Positions 1-12,878 of a DNA stretch of 64,000 bases are shown here, in pieces. Within the stretch, counting starts at the first letter, position 1. Each line of letters opens with the position of its first letter. Below the pieces are notes generated by a model. It had not been told where the DNA came from. It was given only the letters and a program-made list of their open reading frames with translations, and made no database searches. Position numbers and translations under genes: made by a program. Location: the NCBI GenBank assembly GCA_950295325.1, contig OX485806.1, positions 7,440,001 through 7,504,000 on the forward strand, read 5' to 3'. The stretch is from Polytrichum commune (Eukaryota > Streptophyta > Polytrichopsida > Polytrichales > Polytrichaceae).

Positions 1-1630
1 TTTCTAATACGGGATTGAATCTTTTGGGCCCCTCCTAATTATTTGGAGTGACTTATTAGTGTGTGACCGAGGCTCCACCGATTCTCAACACACGAGAATA
101 AGAATCCATCCAAAATCCCATCTCCTCTATTATACCTAGCCACTTGTTCCTAGATCTCAAGCCACCGAATTATAACAAAGGTAGAATTTGGTTGACCATG
201 ATTGTTGATTGGACTACTAGATGTTAAATATGAAGTTTATATCTAATTTTAAAACACTCGAAATAATAATGTAGGGGTAGGTTAGATTGAAGGCGGGTGA
301 AGTAAGTCACTAGGCTAGTATGCCATTGCTAACTTGGGAATTTGTTACACGTGTACAAATGGATGAGAATAGTGTAGGTGTCCACCCTAGAATGGAGAAT
401 CCAAATTATTGGATGAGGAAACAATGTGGGATGATGCACATTCATCATTGTCGAACTACACTAAAGAATCCTATTGATGTGGGTGAAAAGTTAGTGTGTG
501 GGCTATTTTAACTGTCTGGTCGGGATTTTAAATAGAATACTTACCCAAACCAGTTTTGTAAAAAGAATAATGTGGTCCAAACCACTTGGATTTGGCTCAG
601 GTTGAAAAAGAATGTCAGTTGTGGAGAACAATTCTGGCCACACTAATAGGAATATAATTAGTGTAGCAAATGCAAACATAAACATCTCAAAGACTAAGTT
701 GCTCCTTGTCGAACGCAAATGCAAGCATGAACATCTCGCTTTTGTAATTGTTGAGCCAATCAAAGCGATGTTGAATTCAAGTGCAAATAAAGGTGGACCC
801 CGACACACACTAACATTATTTACAATGGTTTATCGTCCTTGGGACGGCCACTAGCATGCGAGAACTAAAAGGCCCGGTGGGATCGAAAGGGCTTGAGGGC
901 CCGGTCACCCAACACTCAAATTATTTTAACTTATTCTTAGACCCACCACTACTTTTAGGCCAACGGACTTTTTTTGGAACCAAATTAAGACCATAAATGT
1001 AAAGGACCAATGGGAGTCCTCGGAGGAGTGGAGGGGAGGATCTCTTGTAGCTCACTAAATGGCCAACACCAAAAGAAACTTTCAATATGCCTACTTATGC
1101 TTTTCGAAACATTCATTGTTCTCATCATTCACATCAATTTAATGCCCTTTTTCTTGTGTTCTTGTTTTCCAGGGTTTTTTTTTACCAAGTTGGCAATCAT
1201 TTTGGAAAATGTATTTTTGGTAAAACTTCTAGTGGTTGAAAAGTCTCCACGTGGAGGCCGCACACGTTTGAAAATGATGGTTTTGAAAGAGAGATCCATG
1301 GATCACGATAAAACGTTATTTTGGCCTTGACACGTGCTTAACTTCGAAGAGTTTGGTTTTAGGGTTGCCCCCTTTGTTTGATGGTTTGAATTGTTCATTT
1401 TCTCGACCTCCCTACCCCCATGTACTAGCTTACTATCACCAACTTGGAGTTCATTACCCAGTTATAGCATGGTTCAGCGAAATGTTGCTAACACTAAACT
1501 CCTGTTTTAAAATGATATTACTTGAAGAATTGGGTGAAAAACGGGGCTCCTTATTGTTCAACTACACCCCTTAACCCGCAACTATTCTAGTAATTTTAAC
1601 AAAGGCCGATAGTTTTGATCCATGACCCTA
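1..1630. other. Intergenic, no gene seen
   Basis: AT-rich DNA without any open frame I can link to a protein family. The short frames here are uneven in composition and have no splice-supported continuation. A stretch near 663-745 contains two similar copies of a roughly 50-bp phrase (CAAATGCAAACATAAACATC and CAAATGCAAGCATGAACATC). Nothing else stands out. Confidence 0.6.
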
Positions 1631-2132
1631 AGGGCCACTTCACACATGAGCCAAGAGCCGTGATCATGAAATTGTGAGAGCCCAAAAGAAAGTGTCCAAA
1701 GGCCGTCCCAACGCACCTCCAAAATCATGTAGTGTGATCACGGACCCTCACAAATGTAGTGTGAAGTCAAATGTGACCAGGCCCTCAACCAAATGCCATT
1801 TCAATGAATTTTTATTCATGCGGGTCCTCACACATGGTAAAATAGAATACATCAATGGTTGTGAGCATTTGGAGTGCCATGGTCTCCCAGTTTTGTATTA
1901 GGCCTACCTCCAAGAGGTGGTATTCGAAAATAGTCAAGGTGACCGTGTAACATGATCCATTGGATGCCATATAGGAATCCATGTAGACTTTACATCCATC
2001 TTGCATTTACATACTCCATGGGTCCCTCAAGCGTAGTGTGAAGCGACTTGGACCGGCTCCGCCTTTTCCACCAATGAGAGTGCTTGAAGTGTACTAGTCA
2101 CGGGCTCTCAGTCTCGTGTGTGAAGTGGCCCT
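1631..2132. mobile_element. Tourist-like MITE (GGGCC-TTCACAC family)
   Basis: The ends are inverted repeats of about 33 bp. The left end begins AGGGCCACTTCACACATGAG and the right end closes with GTGTGTGAAGTGGCCCT; GAGCC/GGCTC blocks further in also pair. The interior has no coding potential but repeats the phrase GTAGTGTGAAG several times. TAA precedes the left GGGCC and TCA follows the right one, so a 3-bp TAA/TTA target duplication, as used by PIF/Harbinger-derived Tourist MITEs, would be imperfect here. Elements with related ends lie at 5,476, 35,191, 59,472 and probably 60,327. Confidence 0.65.
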
Positions 2133-3085
2133 CATGTATATGGCCCTACTGTGGGTACTTTCAATTACACATAAAGTTTTGGCCATTGGATTGGATCACG
2201 AGTTGTCTTGTTAGTAATTGTGAAACGGAGTGATTTGTCCTTGAAGTTCTAGAATCAAGATCAAAAAATTAACACATACATTTGAACTTGGAACTTTCAT
2301 ACTACTCTTTAATGTGGATGGCAGTTGAATCATTAACGCATTTTATGAGCAATGACTTGAATGTGGAAACCAACTCCATTGTGAAGATAAAGGAAGTGAA
2401 ATATGTTTGTTTCAACAAATTTTGAGAATATCTAGTGGTCGTAAAGATGAAAATTCTCGAGTTGGGGTAGCTAGTGAACTCTTGTTTTATCTAAATGATG
2501 ATTGAATGAACAATAAAGTCCAATAAGAATAAATATAATCGTATGTGTTTAGAATGTTCACATGTAAGAGTTTTGAATTTATAGATTTAGAGTTTATATG
2601 CCCGGTCTAGAGGTGGTCAAAGTTTATTGACCAAACAATGAGTGTCCCTCACCATGAGCTTGAATGCCAATGTTGTAACATGTTCAATTCGAATGTTACC
2701 CACACTACTAAAAGGTAGTTGATCCATGCAATGGACAACACCAAAAGCATGGGAAATTGCTTACTCCTTCAATGCAAAATTTAGCATTATTAAGGGATTT
2801 CAAACACGTTTAGAATAATTTGTGCAAGGTCAAGATTTGCAATGTTTGGAAATCTCTTGAAACCCAAAATGAATCTATGAAGCACTATCATACATTAGAG
2901 ACAACCCCCCCCCCTTATTTACAAATATGGTGCATATTGTGGGTTTTAAGTTTTAATGTTGGTTTTGGTTATACCAAAATTTTCTTTTGCAACTCTCAAT
3001 GGTCAACTTCAATGTCAAATTTGAGGTGCATTGGCGATGGATTCTTAACCATGGTCCCACAAGTTCATAAACATCATCTAGGTTC
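2133..3085. other. Intergenic; copy of a repeat shared with 22.5 kb
   Basis: No gene seen. Positions about 2,150-2,280 (GTGGGTACTTTCAATTACAC onward) match about 22,515-22,650 in the same orientation, including the ACATAAA..TTGGCC and CACGAGTTGTCTTG-like phrases, so this is a member of a dispersed repeat. A C-run lies at about 2,906-2,913. Confidence 0.5.
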
Positions 3086-3800
3086 GGGGGTGGACTCTTC
3101 ATACCACATATGAACTAACGTGAGTGTAAGAAGGGGTGTTATTTGAGGCATTAGTGTACTTAGTATACATAAGAGAGAGGTAATATTTTTTTCTCTAGTT
3201 TGTGTATTTAGAAAGGCTATTAAGAATGATGAAGTATAGGTAGATGTACAAAAGCGGGCCCTAGGATTAAAAAAAAATTCTCTGACAATAGTTGTGTTAG
3301 TTCCGTCCAATTCATCTTTTCATCCATTGTTGACAAATGGCAACAATCCTCGATGACTACCTTGTCCATTTTTGTTGGGGTTTGCATTTGGGTTCTAGAT
3401 TCTTACAAATTGGAAGCTCACATAAGTGCTCATGAGTTCCCTTGAGTTTTGCTCTATGGATCGAGGCTAAGTTATTGTGGTATTGTTTTTGTTTGCTTGA
3501 TTCAATTGTTAAGTTACATGCTCTGGATGAAAAATTGTTGAATGACTTTCTTATTGGAAGGTGAGAGCGAATTTTATATGTAATAACTGCTTATTTAAAT
3601 TGAGAATTACATTTTGTACATGTAGTGAAGGCGTTTATTACATTACATTGAAAAGCTCAGTATACATACATAAGTCCATTTTTTAGCATGTTGTTGGTGC
3701 GTATACATTTCTTTTCTCTACGAACTTCTCGTATAAAGGGGTTTTAATTTCATAGCGACCCACACACGTCATTTAGGTTTCCAATGAAGAGTCCACCCCC
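3086..3800. mobile_element. ~715-bp non-autonomous element, TGGACTCTTCA ends (copy 1)
   Basis: The left end reads GGGGGTGGACTCTTCATACC and the right end AATGAAGAGTCCACCCCC, giving inverted termini of about 15-17 bp. A second copy in opposite orientation occupies 11,303-11,998. The two align along their length: shared phrases include the AATACACAAACTAGAG-like block, the block reading GTTGGGGTTTGCATTTGGG here, and the GTCGCTATGAAAT-type block near the far end. No transposase frame is present, so it would depend on an unseen autonomous partner. The superfamily is unassigned. Confidence 0.7.
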
Positions 3801-4186
3801 CAAGTGTCTAAGTCCTCCATCATTAAACATGTTGATTCTAAGGTTACAATTGGGTAATTCCAAATGTGGTACTTATGGGGTTAAACATAGCAAACCAACT
3901 TGGACCTTGCAACACTTGTTGGTTGCCTAGTCCTTCGAGGAGTTTGTTACCCAACTCCTACCTGAGAGGTGCAATGAAACTTGCCCTCTATAGGTTTGTT
4001 GTTGATTCATCCCACTTTCAATTTGCTGGATGGATCCTATATTTTTGACCCTTATTTAGGTGTTACAATTTCCCAGAATTAGCAGTACATGGGCACTACA
4101 AAGTAGTCAACGTTTTCATTTTGTGTGTTGATAGGTGCCGTGAATGTTTATCAATCATTTGAACTTTACTTAGGCGCATGCCCTCT
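3801..4186. other. Intergenic, nothing recognised
   Basis: Short spacer between two transposon-like elements, with no gene or repeat recognised. Confidence 0.5.
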
Positions 4187-4417
4187 TTACACTACACTTT
4201 TTTTTGTCTAATTAATATGAATTACCAATTGGATATACACATTGCTATAACATTTTACCAAGAGTATCAATTTTTACCCAATTAACATAAGTAGTTAATA
4301 TGCACACTATAGAATTTGATATAACTTAGTTGGTAAAAACCGATGATGCCGGTAAAAAGTTATAGCAACGCATAGCTTTGATTGGTAACCCACACTAATT
4401 AGACAAAATAGTGTAGA
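4187..4417. mobile_element. Fold-back MITE with long terminal inverted repeats
   Basis: The first ~75 bp (TTACACTACACTTTTTTTTG, then TCTAATTAATATGAATTACC) pair with the last ~75 bp, which read CACACTAATTAGACAAAATA then GTGTAGA. The inner blocks GCTATAACATTTTACC and GGTAAAAAGTTATAGC also pair. Almost the whole 230 bp can fold into one hairpin. No coding content is present and no target duplication could be fixed confidently. Confidence 0.65.
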
Positions 4418-5475
4418 GCTCGCGTTGACTTTCTACAAGCTTTGAAACAACTACGGAGGATTGTTCTCCTTCATGTTACAATAAAGTCCAATGAGACTCG
4501 CATCTATTTAATTCTTGAAACATTAAAGACCATATAGTCCACATAGACCCTCCCAATAATGTCAACTATTGAATTTGGAACAACATAGTTACTTGGAGCA
4601 CGCAATCCATTCTCAAAATAGCACATCTTTTTTTATGTGTTTGTTCTTTATTACTAACAATGCCACATAGCACTCAAATGTAGGTGTCATTTTAAGAAAA
4701 ATAACCACATAAGGTCCACATACTTTACACATTAAATAGGTTTATTGGTGTAACTTGTTGTGCTTCCTTGCAATTCCAAGTTAGGAAAGAAGTCAATTGA
4801 CTTTTTGACACGTGGAGATACGTCGAGTTTTATGAGTGCGTATGCTACTATTATATTTGAGTATATTGGATTAATTGTTTTCTACATGGATTTTGATCAC
4901 TATTACAATTACTATTACAGATTTTAGTATCTACAAAATGTTAGGAATATTGTGTTAGTCATGTAACTTAGCGGCTTCTACGTTTATCTCCATTTTGAAA
5001 AGGCAAAAAAAACTCTATCATTGGAACTTCATTTGGCTGAAATGACAGTTTCACCGGTGTGTTTACTCCATTATTGCAGGGAGTTTTGAAAGATTGGTTT
5101 TAATTTCTTTATTCTCAAATTGTAACCCTTGGATTAATCACCGTACATTGCTTTATATTCCATGTTGAGAATTTGTCACGCTTTATTTTACATTAAATAT
5201 GTCGTTCATAGTGAAAGCAAGTATGTTAAAAATCATTGAGAATGTACTTCCACATGGTTAAAAAGCTGAATAACATCTTGACGTGCTAGAAAACTCATGT
5301 ATAATATATATTTGATTATGAATGTTCATAAATCAACTTAAAGAAATAATCTATTCAAGGAAATAATGTCCCAAGGCTCAAAACCAACCCATGTACAACC
5401 TAGCTTGAAGTACACAAAAGCATCCAATCGATTCTAAACATAGTGGTTTGAAATACTACATATTGCATAGAATTA
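4418..5475. other. Intergenic, nothing recognised
   Basis: AT-rich spacer with no gene-like frame and no repeat recognised beyond simple A/T tracts. Confidence 0.5.
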
Positions 5476-5844
5476 GGGCCGGTTTACACTATGGTGGAGA
5501 AGGCCTCCGGTCGGTCAAGAATGCTTGGCCAAGACATGGTTATATGAGGCAAATGGTGGATGTGCCGGAGAAGAATTAAAGGCAATAAAATATTTTTATT
5601 GAGTTGGGCTTCTCCAGCCTCTTGAGGCCGGACAAGAAACTCCTCCTCCGGAGAAGCCCAACTCCAAAAAGTGCCGTCATGTAGGCGGCCATGTCATTTT
5701 ATCATCCATGAGAAAAGTTCACCACCATTGTTTTCTTCACCTAGTGTAAACACCCACCGGTCAAGAGTTGCACTTTCGACCAATCACAATTGAGAAACGC
5801 CCTTTTTTTCATGACCGGTGGACTTCTCCACCGTAGTGTAAACC
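5476..5844. mobile_element. Tourist-like MITE with TTA target duplication
   Basis: The left end GGGCCGGTTTACACTATGG and the right end CCACCGTAGTGTAAACC are inverted repeats, although the right end lacks the terminal GGCCC. TTA stands immediately outside both ends (5,473-5,475 and 5,845-5,847). Subterminal blocks GGAGAAGGCCTCCGG and CTCCTCCGGAGAAG add internal symmetry. It is non-coding and belongs with the elements at 1,631, 35,191 and 59,472. Confidence 0.75.
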
Positions 5845-8800
5845 TTATACTTTGAAATTCTTTGCATGCTTTGGATCCTAGTGTTAATGAGTCCTCAATC
5901 AAATCATCCAACTAGAGTTCACTAGATATAAGTCTAGTTAACTATATTTTGTGACAAACTTAATTTAGAACAACTATAGTTAACTACAATGCGCGAATAA
6001 CCATAATTACGAAAGGCAACTGGTTAACTAATAGTTGTCAGGCCTGATATATTTGTACAGACAAGGATATAGTCTACACAACTAATAGCTTATTGTGCAA
6101 AAGCAAAAGACCCCCTCCCCCGTAACACGCTCCGGGGAACACTTCCGAGATATTCCAAATTTCGATGTACAAAGAGAACCGTCAAACGACACTTGCACCG
6201 CCAAGTGGAGCTTGTATTTCCTCTCACCAAAAGCCATTGAACTTAGTGTCCACTTTCACGAGGGTTTGGGTGCATGAGGAAGGCAAGGCTAGCCTACCTA
6301 CAAGGAATGTCTTTGTGCATGGAGATCCCTTGTTAACACTCTCCATGGAACACTTCCAAGATATTCCATTTTAGATGTACGGAGATGGAAATGGAACTTA
6401 CCGCTCGCTTGCCACATGTCCACCGACTTCTTTGGGCACTTTGTGATCGCAAAGTGCAATTTGGGTCGGTCACTCACACAACAACTTTGAGATATTAAGC
6501 TCATGGCAATCACATCCCCTTACGTTTTGTAACCATGTGCGATAATGGGGTAGTTTATGAAGGGATATTTATGCACCTCTCAGTATTTTATCCCTCCCTA
6601 TTTGTAGGTAAAAAGCTACTTTGACGTATTTTCTAGCACCCTATATCTATTTGTAGTTTTTTGGAGAGGCTAATTTTTGGCACGATATATTTTTATAAGT
6701 CGTACAAGTACCAAAATAGTGAACATAATACTATAGCATTGCGAAGCCGACTATGTGATCAACAAACATTCCATACCATTCAAATTGTCATTCATTTGGT
6801 TTCAATTAGTAATACCAATCCTAAATCATTCAAAGTAGCATTCAAAACACAATCAATAACACATAAGACTAGTTAGATGGTTACCAATAAATATGAAGAT
6901 AACAAAACATACAAGCTGAAATAAACAAGCATCCAGCGAGGTCCCACATGTTTAGCGTCATTGTTTAACCCAACAGCCGTTAAGGGGGGCTAGCACATTC
7001 CCTCCCCAAAAAAATCCCACGACGTATCCCTTCATACTAACAAGCTTGATTCAAATTTCGATAGAAACTACACACTTCTTCATCCAAGTAGTCAAACCCA
7101 TAACTATTTTATTGATCTTACTACACACTTTTAGGGGGGTCCTATGCCTATGACCTTATTTTTTCTAATCACTAAAATGGAGGAATCATCCATCGCCCTA
7201 ATTTACATACAATCATGTAGGTGACATATTTCCAATGTTGTGGAAGATCTAACAAAATTATAAACTTTACCCTAAACAAATTAAATTGACCTTATTCTTT
7301 TTTTTATCTCACGTGGTTTTCAAAAATTCACACAGTCACCTCCCCGAGATATTAAGTTGGGGGATTCAACGTCGGCTCGAAGGTTAATAAGTAGTAGTTG
7401 TTTCTTCTACGCGTTTGTGGGTTTGATATTTCTTGGGAAGGGCGTTTGTTGTAACATTCCTTCCGAGAATGGTGCCACCTATATATACACACACACCCTC
7501 CCTCCCTCACGTTGCAAAGTGAGGATACTTTAATATGCTTCGTGGGCCCTCGGTTTACCTTTTAGGGAAGAAATCACGTCGTTTGATGTGAGTCCGAGGA
7601 GAAATATCAAAAGAATATCCCCGTGCATGAAGATTCTCAAAAGGGTTTGAATCTCTTGTGCTAAAGATCCTCTATCGTGTCTAGAAGGAGAGAGAGAGAG
7701 AGGATCGATCTTCCACTTGACAAATGCCACCTTCGTAGAATCTAGAGTTTGAGCGTACTCTTGATTGGTGGTGTTGACTCGAGCATAGTAAAAAATGGAA
7801 CCAAGATAAGCGAGCTTTAACCGGACACTTTTAGAGTAAAGATACGAAGTACAAAATTTGGGCAAAGTATTTTAGCAACTCCAAATCGTGGATATACTTA
7901 GCCATTTTATGCATTACATTAATGCCATTATATAAAGTGAAGATTCTCTTGAAGTGTCCCTCAACTCTCCATTATGTCGATTATGTAAACAAAGTTTGAG
8001 AATTTAGTACAATCTTTTCTTTACACATGTTTTTGTGGTGTACGTTCTTAGATCGTCACCGAACTGTGCACTGCTTAAATATAGATGTTTGTCTAAGATG
8101 AGTGATTGAAACATGGTCATTTATTTTCTATTTGTTGGGTATTCTCTTGCATGAAATGCATGGAAATTAACATGTTGCCGGACAAAGAGAGGGAGGATAG
8201 ATGGATGGTTAAAGTTTGGTGCATAGGAGGAAGCAAAATTGGGCCAAAATCGGACCAATCCCATTGTTTTACATGTAGAACCCTTGGACTCATGCCCTTG
8301 GGAATTGACCCTACAATAATCATATGGTGCATATATTTGACAAAACAACATAATGATGATACATTTTGTTCATGGTTGAGCACTTCGTAATATTGATACA
8401 AGAATGACATGATTGTTGTTATCATACCAACATGGGGATTGACACCCTTATCAAGAGTTGGGTACTCAGCCTCAAGTTGAACCATAATATGCAAGTGATA
8501 TTGCAATATGTTAAAGTGTTGTGGAGTATGTTGTAAACTATGGCTTTGTTATGTAAAGATTAAGTAACACACATCCAGTTAATTGATGAAGAATTAAAAT
8601 AGTGTAGGGTTAAGGAGAGGTGTTGTGAGGGTGGCTTAAACCCAAGGCCTCAACTCGCGTTTGAAAAGAGGCATCAATCTTCAAGGTCCCTCTAATTCTT
8701 GCGATGTCCATTTCAAAACTATATATGGATTTGGGACTAATTTAAAGAAGAAGCAATATCCCAATTCACACCAATGGCAACATCACAACCATCTCTTCTT

Positions 8801-9455
8801 CTTTCTTCCTTTCCTCAAAGTTAAGAGTTGAGCACTTCCTTGTATGTGTGTATAGAGCAAATGTTCTTAAAACATTTCCTCCAAAATTAAGTTTGATTGC
8901 ATTATTATGGGATACGGAGAATTATCTACAACTACTTGGCAAGATGATATCATCCATATAACATAACTCAATTTCGGAAGTCCGTGTCATGTTTCCATCC
9001 AATATAGCATACCTTTGTGGGTGATGGACATCTCAATCACATCAACCATCAATCGTCGGGTTTTATTCCCAATCAATCAAGATTGCACAATCAATAAAAC
9101 ACAAGATTAATTGGGCATTGATGTCAATTTTGAAACCCACTAATGCACACAACACAAACGTTCAAACTTGAGTAGTTGAAAAACTGGTGATTATTGCAAA
9201 AACTTAAACTAGAAGTCGAATAAAAAGCTATGGTTATTTTAAGAATGCCACTTTCAATGTCCAACATTTTTTGATCCATATATTTATATATATTTTCTTT
9301 TCAATCTTGCTTCATTGAAAAAGAGAGAAAGTGTTAATGAGAGATGGTTCACACTTAATGAAAAGCCACAAACTCAAATGTAAACCCTCCTTGGGTTTGT
9401 GGAGCATGATTAAGGGAAAAATGCCATTGTCTTATGTTGCATGTGATATAACATT
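5845..9455. other. Intergenic; minor repeats only
   Basis: No gene recognised. Positions about 5,920-6,045 contain AACTATAGTTAACTA-type motifs shared with 34,650-35,190. Two similar ~45-bp phrases occur near 6,135 and 6,345 (GGAACACTTCCGAGATATTC and GGAACACTTCCAAGATATTC). A GA-rich microsatellite lies near 7,688-7,703. Frames of up to 129 codons near 8.1-8.5 kb overlap on both strands and look like chance. Confidence 0.5.
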
Positions 9456-9526
9456 ATTCAAATCCATAACGGTGTTCTGTGGGACTGACATTGTTAGTCC
9501 CGCAGAACATTGTTATGGATCTGAAT
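9456..9526 (+). other. Near-perfect 34-bp-arm hairpin
   Basis: Left arm 9,456-9,489, three-base loop ATT, right arm 9,493-9,526. Of 34 positions, 29 are Watson-Crick pairs, four are G-U wobbles if transcribed from the plus strand, and one is an A-C mismatch. The size and pairing resemble a small-RNA precursor, but a decayed MITE remnant is equally possible. No expression evidence can be read from sequence. Confidence 0.6.
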
Positions 9527-11302
9527 TATGGTGTGGATTCCTTGGGACCTACCTTATCAAATTTTAATGAACGAATTAATTTTTTAATTTTTTTTCTTTC
9601 AAAATGTATAAAATGACCTTCATAATGTCATGCAAATCTAAGAGAAATGAATGGTAACATTAAATGAAAAATTATCACATGGTCAATCCATGTCATTGTT
9701 ACACCTTTAAGTCTAATATAGTGCTTGTCATGCTGGATTTTATCCTCTTCTTGAAAATATAAAATATAAAAATTGGAGTAATTTTGCTTGTTTGGGAGCC
9801 TTTTAGTCACATTTGTTGACTCAACTCCACTTTACACTTGAGCTTTCAACTTGAGAGCTCAACCCCTTTTACACACCTTTCTGTTGAACGTAAATTGGCT
9901 TAGATGGCATCTTGATGGATCTTACGTGGAATGACTACGACAAACTCTCAGTCATTTAATACTAGTTCTTGGTGAACTTATGAGCTAACTTGTCGGCGTG
10001 GTTAGCAATGTTGACTTTGAACTCTTTTTTTGTGTGTCCCGATGGGGTCCAATGCAATAGGCTTTCGAGCATTGGTGTACTTATCACAAATTCTCTTTTG
10101 GAGGAAAGCTTGTCAAACCCAAAATATCAAATCTCAAAAATTGCAAGGTCGAGCTCTCAGACTTTTTATAAAAAATACAAATTTAAACGTATTTTAAACA
10201 TATTTTAAAATTTAAAATTCTGGAAGGGGAGGGGGGGGGGGGGGGGGGGGAGAGAGCGAGAACTTTAGTAATGTTCTGGCATGCAAACAAAATGTATCAT
10301 TTGAGAAATTCATACATATATTCCTAAACCTTCTTAAATGTCAAAATTTGATATACGAAACGAGCATAATGAAAGACTTGAGGAAGTTTGGGAAGTTTGG
10401 GATAATTTGGCTCAAAATGAGGAGTTCCATCATGTGGATTATGTGGAGGAAGAGGAGTAATAACTTTGTGCTTCCCCAAGTGCAATAGCCGGTGTATAAA
10501 CTTGACCTAGTGGCTTGGGATGCCTTGAAGTAGATGAGGTCAATTCAATTAGCTTCCTTCATCAGACACTTATTTTTGGCTCCTAATTGGTGGTACGATT
10601 GTTCTAATTTGGTGGGTGAGTAATATATGGTGATTAAGATGTCGCCTTGATGGTATTTGGATTAGTCACTTTCACAAAAGGAAAATTACGGCCACCATCC
10701 TCCATATGAGGAGTGCTATCCATCGAGTTGTGACATGCTTGATTTTTTGTGGCTGAGGTGCCCAAATTAGAAGGCGACAACTTGGGCGAATTAGGAGGTG
10801 GCATTTGGATGTGAAGTGTTGACCAACTTGTATTGTGGGTGATCTATAATGAAAAAACAATTTGGTAACATTTTATCTTACATGTGACTACTTTAGAGAC
10901 ATGACACAACCAATATTGGCATTAAACTTGGTTTTCATTGGCAAATGACCGATGTAGAAGCTGTTAATTATGTAGTCCACTTATACAACATGGAACGATA
11001 AAAACATTCGCTACCCCTATAGCACCACTTTGGGAAGTAGAGAATCTTTGATTCTGGAGCCTAGTTCAACAATTTCCTCAACTCCGATTTCAAGGATTTC
11101 AAATTCTTTGTTCACAATTCGCAATAGCTAACTTGCTCAAGCTTCTAATGCTCCAATCCTCGGTTGAATGATTCTACAGAGATGGAGGTGTCCAAATTAC
11201 CTCATCTACCTTAGTTGGCTATGGCATGTTAGATTGACAAGAAAACAAGGAGGTGTTCTAAGCACAAACCTTTGTGTGTTGGTTGTTATGCACAAGTATC
11301 CC
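9527..11302. other. Intergenic; 20-G homopolymer
   Basis: No gene recognised. An uninterrupted run of 20 G lies at 10,231-10,250, preceded by GGAAGGGGA and followed by AGAGAGCGAG. It could form a G-quadruplex and is a likely site of sequencing or assembly length error. Confidence 0.55.
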
Positions 11303-11998
11303 GGGGGGTGGATTCTTCATTGGAAACCTAAATGCTGATTGTGGGTAGCTATGAAATCAAACCCCCTATATACGAGAAGTTTATAGAGAAAACATATCTA
11401 TACGTACAAAAAACACCTTGGAAATTGGATTTATGTATATATACTAAGCTTTCCAATGTAATGCAACCAATTTCTTTGCTACACATACAAAATATAAATC
11501 TCGATCTAAATAAGGATTATTACATATGAAATCCACTTTTACTTTCCAATAAAGAAAGTCTTTGAATAAATTTTCATGCATAGCGACTCAATGATTGCGT
11601 CAAGCAAACAAAGACAAGAGCACAATAACTTAGTTACAATTTAGAGAGCAAAACTCAAGAAAGCCCATGAGTCTCCAGTTTGTAAACACCTAGAATCCAA
11701 ATGCAAACCCCAACAAGAATGCACAAGGTAGTCATTAAGGACTATTACCATCTAACAACAATGGATGAAAACATGAATTGCATGTTACTAACACATCTAT
11801 TGTTTGAAAAATATTTTAACCCTAGGACCCCCTTTTTTACATCTACCTCTACTTCAACATTCTTCATAGCCTTTCTAAATGTACAAACTAGAGAAAAATA
11901 ATACCTCCCTCTTATGTATACTATGTACGCTAATGCCTCAAATATTACCCATTCTTACACTTGTGTTAGTTCATACGTGGTATGAAGAGTCCACTCCG
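11303..11998. mobile_element. ~700-bp element, TGGACTCTTCA family (copy 2, inverted)
   Basis: It begins GGGGGGTGGATTCTTCATTGG and ends GGTATGAAGAGTCCACTCC, the same terminal motif as 3,086-3,800, and its body aligns to that element in reverse orientation (for example CCTAGAATCCAAATGCAAAC against the reverse complement of GTTTGCATTTGGGTTCTAG). There is no coding region. The two copies are about 7.5 kb apart and could pair as an inverted repeat. Confidence 0.7.
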
Positions 11999-12350
11999 AG
12001 GAAAACTATGGGCTTCAATCTATAAAAGTGATGTAACACAACAATTACTTGTGGGAGTGTTAAAAAACCATTTAGTTCTAGTAAGAAAGTCAACAAAAAG
12101 GCATAGTTCACCCAAAAAATTTAGATGACCACCATTGTGTGTGTGTGGGTGTGTGTGTGTGTGGGGGGGGGGGGGGTTCAAGAAACTTAAGTTACAACCG
12201 CCAATATAACATTGGCGAACATGGAATCCAAAGATATGAAGTTGTGGTGGTTGTGTTGTTTTCATTTGATGTTTTTGTCCCCACAAGTGCACTTCCCTTA
12301 TTATTCTTGGACAAGTAGTTTGTTCAAATATACTTAAATGTCAAATATTA
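11999..12350. repeat. TG microsatellite with adjoining G-run
   Basis: Positions about 12,135-12,163 are mostly (TG)n, followed by a G-run of about 14 to 12,176. The rest of the interval has no recognisable gene. Confidence 0.6.
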
Positions 12351-12399
12351 TTTGGTGTTAGGCCTTGCAAGCTACTCCTTCCATCCATGGTCTCAAAGT

Positions 12400-12720
12400 G
12401 AAGTTTTTGTCTTCTTTCCTTTTATTAAGTCATATAGAGTAGATGTGTCTAACTTGGTTACTAATCTTAATCAAACATCTGTCTTTGAGTGTTGTGTAGT
12501 TAGGGAGGCTCCAAGAACAGATACTAGAAAGACATGTGTTCAAAAGAGATTGGACCACATGCTCAAGATATGATAACCATTCTAGACTCAATAATCAACA
12601 TAATTGGGAGAGGGGGGGGGGGTCAATATGACCAATTCAATGAGCAGGAGAATCTTCACTTTGATAATGAATAAGATATTTATACGCGCTCCAAACATTA
12701 TGAGGAACGTGGCTACATCC
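12400..12720 (-). repeat. Dispersed repeat 'D', reverse copy
   Basis: It carries, in reverse, the diagnostic phrases of a repeat found many times in this window: TTGAGTGTTGTGTAGTTAGG, CTCCAAGAACAGATAC, TGAGCATGTGGTCCAATC (as reverse complement), AACATAATTGGGAGAGG and CTTCACTTTGATAATGAATA. It is interrupted by a G-run at about 12,610-12,620. Non-coding. Confidence 0.65.
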
Positions 12721-12878
12721 TCGATTTGGATTTGGCAGCCATCTCATACTAATGACGTGTTTCATTAGGATAAATGGGCTAGCAAAAAATAGTAACCATT
12801 TAAGACCCATCTACCTTAGTAGGGGATTAAGCAAGGGTTAACAAAAAATGTGAAGAACCCTCTCCAAAGATCGACACC

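Noticed and set aside
8117-8506. 129-codon minus-strand frame
   Set aside because: Overlaps similar-length frames on both strands, Met/His-rich, no recognisable motif or splice context.
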